From contig NZ_FTMJ01000013.1 of the NCBI RefSeq assembly GCF_900156095.1, positions 1 through 64,000 of the forward strand: a stretch of DNA of 64,000 nucleotides, written 5' to 3'. This DNA is from Aeromonas sp. RU39B (lineage in GTDB: Bacteria; Pseudomonadota; Gammaproteobacteria; Enterobacterales; Aeromonadaceae). Below the pieces are notes generated by a model that did no database searches, was not told the DNA's origin, and saw nothing but the letters and a program-made list of their open reading frames with translations. This document shows, piece by piece, positions 23,710 through 29,487 of this stretch. The stretch's first letter is position 1. Every line of letters starts with the position of its first letter. A program made the position numbers and the translations under genes.

Positions 23710-24186
23710 ATGGGGCTGATCCAGAACATGCAGGCCGCGCAGTGGTCACAAGGCCAACCGGGCGGCGACCAGATGCACGCCAGCATGATGCAGATGCTCG
23801 AAGCAGCACTGATGGGGGATGGCGGCGAGGCCGTTGCAGGCCGCCTTGGGGCAGGGAAAGACAAGGTGCAAGGCGTGGCTGATGCCGTGGCCGGTGGCAT
23901 TTACGCCATCCTCAAGCAGGCCAAAGAGGCAGGGCGCCAGGTGCCGGCACAGCAGATCGTCAAGGCCGTTTATGTGGGCTGCCGCGAGATGTTATCTACT
24001 GGGCAGATCACTGACCCGGAAAGCAAAATCGACGCACTGTTTCGCGCCATGGACCGCCTCAAGCGGATGGACGCCGATCAGGATGTGATTGATGACCAAA
24101 TCCTGGCCGAAGCCGGCCAACTGCTCGAGCAGATCGCCCAGCAGGCTGGCAATGATGAGCAACCAGCGCAAGGAGCCGCAGCATGA
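23710..24186 (+). CDS. virion-associated helical protein, 158 residues
   Basis: Begins MGLIQNMQAAQWSQGQPGGD with a Met/Gln-rich N-terminus, then helices (VQGVADAVAGGIYAILKQAK, IDALFRAMDRLKRMD). Ends Gly-Ala-Ala-Ala in a CCGCAGCATGA junction overlapping the next gene. GGAGCATAACC precedes the ATG. Function unknown; treated as part of the internal-protein block. Confidence 0.6.
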   Translation: MGLIQNMQAAQWSQGQPGGDQMHASMMQMLEAALMGDGGEAVAGRLGAGKDKVQGVADAVAGGIYAILKQAKEAGRQVPAQQIVKAVYVGCREMLSTGQITDPESKIDALFRAMDRLKRMDADQDVIDDQILAEAGQLLEQIAQQAGNDEQPAQGAAA

Positions 24187-25049
24187 GTCTGTTAGCAGCA
24201 ATGGCCAAAGGGTTGGGGGTTGGCACCCTTGATAATGCCAAGGTGGGATTTGCCGAGCAGCAGCGCAAGCGTGAGGCTGAGCAGCGCAAAGCGGAGCAAT
24301 CAGCAGAATGGCAGCAGCGGGGGGCGCAGCTCGACAAGCAGTTGCAGGCGAGCCGAGAAGATACCGATAAGCGGCTGGCCGCGCAGGAGAAAGACACCCA
24401 AACACGGCTGTCTGCTCAAGCTGAAGAAAGTCGGCTTGATCGCGAGCAACAGTGGGCTTTGTTTGAAAAGAAACTCTCGGTGGCCACCAGTGAGGCGGCA
24501 GCCAGTGCTAACGCCAAATACCGTGAGGCCAATGCCCAAAACATTGCTGGTCATCTTGATGCGCTGAGTAAGCAACGCAATGAACTTCTCGCAAACGACA
24601 AAATTTCAGATGAACAGCGCGCCATTGCGCTAGGGGAAATTGACTATTTCGGCAACACGATTGTCAGTGACCCGGGCACGCAGGCGCTATTGAACGAAAT
24701 TGGTGGTGGTGGGCGCATTACTTACTGGAGCAACCTGAAACCCAAGGCAAGGCCAGGCGCAAACACTCAGGGTGGAGGTACTGGCGGTGGAAGTGAATCT
24801 AAAACAGAACCACCACCTCAACAATTTAAAGTAAGTGAACCACCGCCATATGCAAAACCCGGTTATGCGTTTAGTGGTGTTATTGGGCATATCCAAAGGG
24901 GGGGTGGTGGAAGCATGGCGGCTGGATATGATCCTCAATACAGGCAGCCATTGAATGTCGCACAGGGTAAGCCTATAAAGTTATCTAGCGATTTCAGCTT
25001 GCCGACTGATGACTCACATGTGCCCGCTTATGCAAGGTATAACAAATAA
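24183..25049 (+). CDS. coiled-coil virion protein, 288 residues
   Basis: Residues 20-125 are a long Glu/Arg/Lys/Gln coiled coil (FAEQQRKREAEQRKAEQSAE, LDREQQWALFEKKL). The C-terminal 100 residues are Gly/Pro-rich and more AT-rich. It is the last rightward gene before the leftward island, and ends 10 nt before a two-way terminator. Likely an internal or connector-associated structural protein; no family recognised. Confidence 0.6.
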   Translation: MSLLAAMAKGLGVGTLDNAKVGFAEQQRKREAEQRKAEQSAEWQQRGAQLDKQLQASREDTDKRLAAQEKDTQTRLSAQAEESRLDREQQWALFEKKLSVATSEAAASANAKYREANAQNIAGHLDALSKQRNELLANDKISDEQRAIALGEIDYFGNTIVSDPGTQALLNEIGGGGRITYWSNLKPKARPGANTQGGGTGGGSESKTEPPPQQFKVSEPPPYAKPGYAFSGVIGHIQRGGGGSMAAGYDPQYRQPLNVAQGKPIKLSSDFSLPTDDSHVPAYARYNK

Positions 25050-25059
25050 AATCATAAAG

Positions 25060-25079
25060 GGCGCCCGTCGAAGGGCGCC
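25060..25079. terminator. bidirectional terminator between convergent genes
   Basis: GGCGCCC-GTCGAA-GGGCGCC. On the - strand it is followed by CTTTATG and AT-rich DNA, so it mainly serves the leftward gene ending at 25101; on the + strand the U-tract is poor. Confidence 0.65.
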
Positions 25080-25100
25080 GTTACATTCAGCATGGATTCG

Positions 25101-26279
25101 TTATCGTTTACAGTCGGAGATTGATATGTAAATCGAAGAGATTGGCCCGCCCGTCTTATCTGAATATACCAAGTAAATGTTGAAACCTTCGCTTAGTAAG
25201 TTCCTATAGCCATTGCAGGCGTTAACAACCTCTTTCGGCCGGACGGTTTCGTAGAAGAACTTGCCATCAATCTGGTTGGGGTCAATTTCCATCATAGTAA
25301 AACGCATGTTAATATTTTTTCTGTCATCAATGAAAAACGAGTCGTATCTCGCATCGCCGCCAATATCCTTTGGCAGGTTTTTTGAGAAGGATTCTATACC
25401 TTTAAGTTCAGACTGTGCTGCCTCACTAAGAACAATAGGACTAGACCTGTACCATTGTTCATCAGCTTTATAGTTGTAATTTGAAAATTTCGCATAATTA
25501 TCGAGGTGGCTAGTGCCTCTACTATAGAATGCGTAACTTAAAATTAGTATCACTGTAAGAGTCAAAAATAGTGAGAGTTTATATTTATCATCACATACAA
25601 CATCAAACTTGTTTGAGTCATATGATGTAACGCCGCGTTTTTTTAATGAGTGAAACTGATACGCATTTGTAATTAATGTTATTAATGGTATGGAAAATCC
25701 CATGCCGCTAGCTAATACAGACATATTTCTGCTAATGATGGATGTTAGATTCGGTTTACTGCCATCAATCCTCTTTACCTCTATTCCCAGCAGAAGCTTT
25801 CCTATGCTGGAACCTAGCGTGGCAGTCACAATGGCATCAATCAGCATCGCTATTGGTTGCGCCGCCAAGATAAATATTATATATAAATTATTTAGGCTGG
25901 CCTGTTGCGATATCGTTCCGTTGGTTATTAATTTTTTTGCTAACATCTCAAACAACAAAAATAAAACCAATGTAACCCATGCCATATCAAATGTTCTGGC
26001 AAAAAACCTTCGCCATGGTGATGGATTGCTTGCGGCCTGGTGGCGTACTAATTCTTTTTTTTCGCTTTCATGATTTACATCGCGAACAGGAAGCGGCGGA
26101 GGCATGAATGAAAGCTCTGTAAAGGTGTCTATCCTGCACCAGGACTCAAGACCTTCATGCCAAACCAAACAATCAGAGCTAATCTCACCAGAGAGTAACT
26201 TTTCGCGTAGCCCATCTTGACTGATTGGCCCAGTGGCCATGCCGTCCTTTTCGTACCACCAGTTATTCATACATTTCAT
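25101..26279 (-). CDS. GYF_2-RDD membrane protein, lysogenic-conversion candidate
   Basis: 392 residues from the ATG at 26279 (MKCMNNWWYEKDG; a TTG at 26297 and an ATG at 26270 are alternatives, none with a strong ribosome site). Residues 5-50 (WWYEKDGMATGPISQDGLREK, split WWYEKDGMATGP ISQDGLREK, then CLVWHEGLESW) are a GYF_2 domain. Residues 90-220 form an RDD domain with FARTFDMAW, hydrophobic helices and GSSIGKLLLGIEV. A further helix and about 130 soluble residues follow. It is AT-rich, opposite to the late genes, and behind a lipoprotein gene, so it is probably expressed in the lysogen. Function unknown. Confidence 0.8.
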   Translation of the reverse strand: MKCMNNWWYEKDGMATGPISQDGLREKLLSGEISSDCLVWHEGLESWCRIDTFTELSFMPPPLPVRDVNHESEKKELVRHQAASNPSPWRRFFARTFDMAWVTLVLFLLFEMLAKKLITNGTISQQASLNNLYIIFILAAQPIAMLIDAIVTATLGSSIGKLLLGIEVKRIDGSKPNLTSIISRNMSVLASGMGFSIPLITLITNAYQFHSLKKRGVTSYDSNKFDVVCDDKYKLSLFLTLTVILILSYAFYSRGTSHLDNYAKFSNYNYKADEQWYRSSPIVLSEAAQSELKGIESFSKNLPKDIGGDARYDSFFIDDRKNINMRFTMMEIDPNQIDGKFFYETVRPKEVVNACNGYRNLLSEGFNIYLVYSDKTGGPISSIYISISDCKR

Positions 26280-26325
26280 ACCAATGTGCGTAAACAATCA
26301 ATCGCTGACCTCGCCTGACTGCGAG

Positions 26326-26775
26326 TCACAGAAACCTACTGCGAACAACTTGGAAGCCGGTTACATCAAATTGGTGTCCGTTAATGCGCATTATTCTTTT
26401 CTCATTCATTTGCGTGGATATATATCCAGCTCTGGAGTCGCTAAGAGAATATTCACATGTCACTCCGGAACTATCACTTGTTGTGCGAAGGTCAGCCGAA
26501 TAGTCATCGCCATTGATGGTTAGCATGCTGGGACATGCCGTGTCGATTCGTTTTTCAGACAATGCAATAACGCCGTGCTTAAAATTCGCTGCGCTCCAGA
26601 CAGCTAGGGTTGCGCCATCTGCGGCGGTTAAAGTGGCAACCTTGCTGCCGCTCAGTCCGTATGGATTCTGTAATAGCTTCCATTTCCCGGTGTCAGGGAT
26701 ATGAACCTCTTTGTTGGCGCTAGCACACCCGGCCAGCATCACAGCCAGCCCCACGCAGATCAGTACCTTGTTCAT
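26326..26775 (-). CDS. lipoprotein, unknown function
   Basis: 149 residues from ATG 26775 behind AGGCGGGGTGG. The signal MNKVLICVGLAVMLAGC is a lipobox with Cys17 lipidated. The mature part is beta-rich (HIPDTGKWKLLQNPYGLSG, VATLTAADGATLAVWSAA). No family recognised. The next gene leftward starts 47 nt after the stop, so the two likely share one transcript and may act together at the envelope. Confidence 0.75.
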   Translation of the reverse strand: MNKVLICVGLAVMLAGCASANKEVHIPDTGKWKLLQNPYGLSGSKVATLTAADGATLAVWSAANFKHGVIALSEKRIDTACPSMLTINGDDYSADLRTTSDSSGVTCEYSLSDSRAGYISTQMNEKRIMRINGHQFDVTGFQVVRSRFL

Positions 26776-26805
26776 TGCCACCCCGCCTCTTTTGGTCGGT
26801 CTCAA

Positions 26806-26835
26806 TTGATAGCACTCGGGCGGGGCGGATCACAA
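26806..26835 (-). promoter_or_regulatory. promoter candidate for the leftward lipoprotein/GYF pair
   Basis: On the - strand: TTGTGA (26835-26830), 18-bp spacer, TATCAA (26811-26806), about 30 nt before the lipoprotein ATG. It supports expression independent of the late operon. Confidence 0.5.
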
Positions 26836-26863
26836 GGCCGTGGATCGGTGGTGGTGACGGGGA

Positions 26864-27184
26864 TCACTTGTCTTCGTCTTTGTCGGTGTTCGCCTTGGCC
26901 TCTCGCTCTCTCACTTCTTTGAGGAGCGCCCTAGCCAGCTCGGTCAAGTCATCCCCGCTAAACACGGCATAGCTATTTGCCAAATCCCTCGGCTTTTCGT
27001 TCAGGCCATCCAAGTACACAACACCATCGCCGTCTGAAAATTCGGCATCTTCGGCAAAAGAGCGTTGCAGCCGGTAAACGATCTCGGCGTTCATAGTGCG
27101 CCCTGACGCATCAGCAGCCTCATGGATGGCGGTATGAAGGTCTCTTGGTAGGCGTAATGCGGTTTTCTGTATGTCTTTGCTCAT
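26864..27184 (-). CDS. Arc-family ribbon-helix-helix repressor
   Basis: 106 residues. The N-terminus KTALRLPRDLHTAIHEAADASG (split KTALRLPRDLH TAIHEAADASG) followed by RTMNAEIVYRLQRSF is a complete Arc-like ribbon-helix-helix DNA-binding domain: beta strand contacting operator, then two helices. The remaining 50 acidic residues are a C-terminal extension. It is transcribed away from two small proteins of the same fold, sharing a 148-nt regulatory region, which resembles the P22 immI region. It probably represses that promoter region and hence the antirepressor. Confidence 0.85.
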   Translation of the reverse strand: MSKDIQKTALRLPRDLHTAIHEAADASGRTMNAEIVYRLQRSFAEDAEFSDGDGVVYLDGLNEKPRDLANSYAVFSGDDLTELARALLKEVREREAKANTDKDEDK

Positions 27185-27244
27185 GCCGATGTTGCAACCA
27201 ACATTTGTTTATATGCCCCCATTTTAACAACAACGAAAGATGAA

Positions 27245-27315
27245 TTTACAGTGACCTCAAAATAATAGTTGACCTCATAGTAAAGTCGCGCAATCATTGC
27301 CTTTATAGTGAAGTC
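27245..27315 (+). promoter_or_regulatory. repeat-bearing control region between opposed RHH genes
   Basis: Two sets of direct repeats: GTGACCTCA (27251-27259) and TTGACCTCA (27269-27277), and ATAGTAAAGTC (27277-27287) and ATAGTGAAGTC (27305-27315). TTGACC at 27269 can serve as a rightward -35 box. These are likely half-operators for one or more of the three ribbon-helix-helix proteins. Confidence 0.55.
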
Positions 27316-27332
27316 ATCAAACGGAGATGAAG

Positions 27333-27482
27333 ATGCAACAAGAGAAAGTTAGAAACACATCACTGCGTTTACCGAATGATATCCGCAAGTGGCTGGGGCA
27401 TCGCGCTGTCGAGAACGGCCGCAGCATCAACAGCGAGATCCTGATGATTTTTAAGGAGATGATGAAGAAGGAACAGCAATGA
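27333..27482 (+). CDS. small Arc/Mnt-like RHH protein 1 (49 residues)
   Basis: MQQEKVRNTSLRLPNDIRKW followed by LGHRAVENGRSINSEILMIF is a minimal ribbon-helix-helix domain with little else, the same size as P22 Arc (53 residues). ACGGAGATGAAG precedes the ATG. Its stop overlaps the ATG of a second protein of the same kind. It lies too deep below usual length limits to be called by size alone, but the fold pattern is clear. Confidence 0.8.
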   Translation: MQQEKVRNTSLRLPNDIRKWLGHRAVENGRSINSEILMIFKEMMKKEQQ

Positions 27483-27634
27483 AAACAAAAGACATCCCAC
27501 CGTTTGGGGTTCGAATGAGCGCGGAATTGAAGGGGTTGCTAGCCAAGCGAGCAAAAGAGAATGACCGCTCAATGAACTCTGAAATAGTCCAGATCTTGAA
27601 GAAGGCGCTAAGCGATGAAGGTAAGCGAGAGTAG
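27479..27634 (+). CDS. small Arc/Mnt-like RHH protein 2 (51 residues)
   Basis: MKTKDIPPFGVRMSAELKGL followed by LAKRAKENDRSMNSEIVQIL and KKALSDEGKRE: again a single ribbon-helix-helix unit, with the RSMNSEI helix matching the RSINSEI of its neighbour. ATGA overlap with protein 1 suggests equal production and perhaps mixed dimers. The antirepressor gene follows. The pair plus the opposed Arc protein give three regulators in 770 nt. Confidence 0.8.
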   Translation: MKTKDIPPFGVRMSAELKGLLAKRAKENDRSMNSEIVQILKKALSDEGKRE

Positions 27635-27716
27635 TGCAGAAATGAATTCGGCCGAGGCTGCTGGAACAGCCAAGGCCGAGGATGTAAACCAAAACACGCA
27701 CGTTAAGGACTACGGT

Positions 27717-28616
27717 ATGACTATACATCAATCCGATATGCAAACGAAAGTCATTGGCAGGGCCGCGAATCAGCTGCCCGTCATTGCTGGTGTTGAGATC
27801 ACCACCGATGACGCCGGGCGGTTTAACCTGAACGCTCTGCACAAAGCTCACTTGAGCATGAATCCTGGCCTGCACAAGAACAGCAAGCAACCCGCCGACT
27901 GGTTGAAGTTGGACCAGACAAAGGAGCTGATTGATGCTCTTTTTAACTCCGAAGATTTTCATAGTTGGGGTTTAAACCAAGAAGATCAGCACTTTGGGTT
28001 GGTTGTTACCAAAGTGGGTCGTTATGGTGGCGGTACTTTCGCCCATGAGCTGTTGGCGATCTCCTATGCCGGGTGGATCAGCCCAGCCTTCCAGCTCCAG
28101 GTTAATCAGGTGTTTCTGGATTTCCGGACGGGAAAGATTGTGCCGGTATCCCAAATTCCAGATTTCAGCAACCCGGCCGCTGCGGCTCGTGCATGGGCAG
28201 AGGAGTATGAGCGAGGTCAGGCGTTGGCCATCGAGAACAAGCAGCAACAGGAGCAGATCCATTCACTGGAAAGCCTGTTCCGCCAAGGCATGACCATTCC
28301 GCAGTTCTGCAAAATGCTCAACGGCGTGAACTCTCAGCAGGTTCAGACGTATTTTGAGGAACGTGGCTGGCTGTTCAATGAGAGCAAATCTGGCCAGCGC
28401 TGGCGCGCAACATCTTACGCCCGTGACAGATACCTCACCGAAGAGCAGATGGAGATTCGCGGCCACGGCTTTGATCCGTTTGTGCAGTTCAAGCCGGTGC
28501 TGCTACAGAAAGGCGCTGTTCGGGTCTATCAGATTTATCTGAAGGGTGAGCTCCCCATGAAAAAGCATTGGGATGGCTTGTTCACTCAGGACAAAGTGAT
28601 CAAGGGGGCAGCATGA
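27717..28616 (+). CDS. KilA-N domain antirepressor (Ant)
   Basis: 299 residues from ATG 27717, chosen for its AAGGA site 7 nt upstream; ATG 27615 or 27642 would add up to 34 residues and overlap protein 2. Residues 5-110 are a KilA-N domain (FNLNALHKAHL, NPGLHKNSKQPADWLKLDQT, YGGGTFAHELLAISYAGWIS, FQLQVNQVFLDFRTG). Residues 180-290 are a C-terminal KilAC/ANT-like domain (SLFRQGMTIPQFCKMLNGVN). In P22-like phages Ant inactivates the prophage repressor. Placement after Mnt/Arc-like genes supports that role. Confidence 0.85.
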   Translation: MTIHQSDMQTKVIGRAANQLPVIAGVEITTDDAGRFNLNALHKAHLSMNPGLHKNSKQPADWLKLDQTKELIDALFNSEDFHSWGLNQEDQHFGLVVTKVGRYGGGTFAHELLAISYAGWISPAFQLQVNQVFLDFRTGKIVPVSQIPDFSNPAAAARAWAEEYERGQALAIENKQQQEQIHSLESLFRQGMTIPQFCKMLNGVNSQQVQTYFEERGWLFNESKSGQRWRATSYARDRYLTEEQMEIRGHGFDPFVQFKPVLLQKGAVRVYQIYLKGELPMKKHWDGLFTQDKVIKGAA

Positions 28617-28750
28617 GCGCCCGTGACCTGCTACTGGAAAAGTTGGCTCGGCTGGCCGACGAACTGGAGCTGACCGATATTGACTGGTCTGCCAAGTGCA
28701 GCTTGGACGGGATCCTTAAAGAATTGAGGGATATCGCCAGCGCCGCTTAA
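28613..28750 (+). CDS. hypothetical small acidic protein, 45 residues
   Basis: ATG at 28613 lies in a GGGGGCAGCATGAGC junction overlapping the antirepressor stop. The product (MSARDLLLEKLARLADELEL, then DWSAKCSLDGILKELRDIAS) is helical and acidic. No family recognised. The tight coupling suggests it modulates or assists the antirepressor, which is inference. Confidence 0.5.
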   Translation: MSARDLLLEKLARLADELELTDIDWSAKCSLDGILKELRDIASAA

Positions 28751-28772
28751 AGGCTGCTCAAAAAATCCATAG

Positions 28773-28805
28773 GGGTGTCGCGTTTCGTGACACCCTTTGT
28801 TTTTG
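28773..28805 (+). terminator. terminator after the antirepressor operon
   Basis: GGGTGTC ... GACACCC stem with a 9-nt GC-containing loop, followed by TTTGTTTTT. It ends the immI-like operon before the toxin-antitoxin promoter. Confidence 0.72.
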
Positions 28806-28815
28806 GCGCCCAGGT

Positions 28816-28844
28816 TTGCGCTGCGCCTTGCTAATCAGTACAAT
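28816..28844 (+). promoter_or_regulatory. yefM-yoeB promoter
   Basis: TTGCGC (28816-28821), 17 bp, TACAAT (28839-28844). GTACA occurs twice around and after the -10 box (28838-28842 and 28850-28854); TGTACA-like motifs are the usual YefM targets, so autoregulation is likely. Confidence 0.6.
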
Positions 28845-28876
28845 TATCCGTACATATCGTAATGAAGGAGGCGCCC

Positions 28877-29131
28877 ATGTACGCCATCAACTACAGCCAG
28901 GCTCGTCAGCATCTGGCTGAGACCATGGACAGCGTGACCAATGACTGTGCGCCGGTGATGATCACACGCCAAGGGGCTGAGCCGGTGATTATGCTCAGTC
29001 TGGCTGAATACAACGCATTGCAAGAAACCGCGCACCTGCTGCGCTCACCCAAGAATGCGGCCCGCCTGATGCAGGGTATTGCCGAGCACAAGGCGGGCAA
29101 GGCCATCGCGCATGAGCTGCTGACAGAATGA
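28877..29131 (+). CDS. yefM: antitoxin YefM (Phd/YefM family)
   Basis: 84 residues from ATG 28877 behind AAGGAGG. MYAINYSQARQHLAETMDSV opens a Phd/YefM DNA-binding domain, followed by VMITRQGAEPVIMLSLAEYN and a C-terminal toxin-binding tail (SPKNAARLMQGIAEHKAGKA). It neutralises YoeB and represses its own promoter. The stop overlaps the toxin start. Being within late phage genes, it may stabilise the prophage or limit superinfecting phages. Confidence 0.93.
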   Translation: MYAINYSQARQHLAETMDSVTNDCAPVMITRQGAEPVIMLSLAEYNALQETAHLLRSPKNAARLMQGIAEHKAGKAIAHELLTE

Positions 29132-29388
29132 AGGTAAGCTTCGTTTCGACGGGCTGGGAGGATTACCTTTACTGGCAGCAGACCGACAAGAAAATGCTTA
29201 AACGAGTGAACACGCTGATTGATGCAGTGACTCGCACGCCGTTCGAAGGGATTGGCAAGCCCGAACCACTCAAGCTGAACTTGACGGGATACTGGTCACG
29301 CCGGATCGACAGTGAGCACCGGCTGGTGTATGCGGTCGAGCAGGATGCCATTGTGATTATCCAGTGTCGCGGTCACTACGACGACTAG
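29128..29388 (+). CDS. yoeB: toxin YoeB (ribosome-dependent mRNA endonuclease)
   Basis: 86 residues, the normal YoeB length. It contains GWEDYLYWQQTDKKMLKRVN, TPFEGIGKPEPLK, LTGYWSRRIDSEHRLVYAV and the C-terminal CRGHYDD. The Glu in the GKPEPLK segment, the Arg of RRIDSEHRLVY and the terminal His-Tyr are the catalytic residues of this RelE-fold nuclease. All are present, so the toxin should be active. Cassette C starts 9 nt after the stop. Confidence 0.93.
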   Translation: MKVSFVSTGWEDYLYWQQTDKKMLKRVNTLIDAVTRTPFEGIGKPEPLKLNLTGYWSRRIDSEHRLVYAVEQDAIVIIQCRGHYDD

Positions 29389-29396
29389 CGTCGCGC

Positions 29397-29425
29397 TTGC
29401 CATTTAAGCGGTAGTGGCACAAAAT
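29397..29425 (+). promoter_or_regulatory. cassette C promoter, upstream of the giant virion gene
   Basis: TTGCCA (29397-29402), 17 bp, CAAAAT (29420-29425), with the same GTGGCACAAAAT block and CTTGCCATTTA left edge as cassette A. Twelve nt later comes GCCGGACT and the terminator. Confidence 0.65.
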
Positions 29426-29437
29426 TCACCCATGATA

Positions 29438-29467
29438 GCCGGACTCTTTGCAGGGTCCGGCTTTTTT
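29438..29467 (+). terminator. cassette C terminator
   Basis: GCCGGACTC-TTTGCA-GGGTCCGGC (9 bp with one G-T pair) followed by TTTTTT, 20 nt before the giant gene start and 12 nt after the -10 box. Confidence 0.87.
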
Positions 29468-29487
29468 ATTTCTGCTGGAGAATGAAC

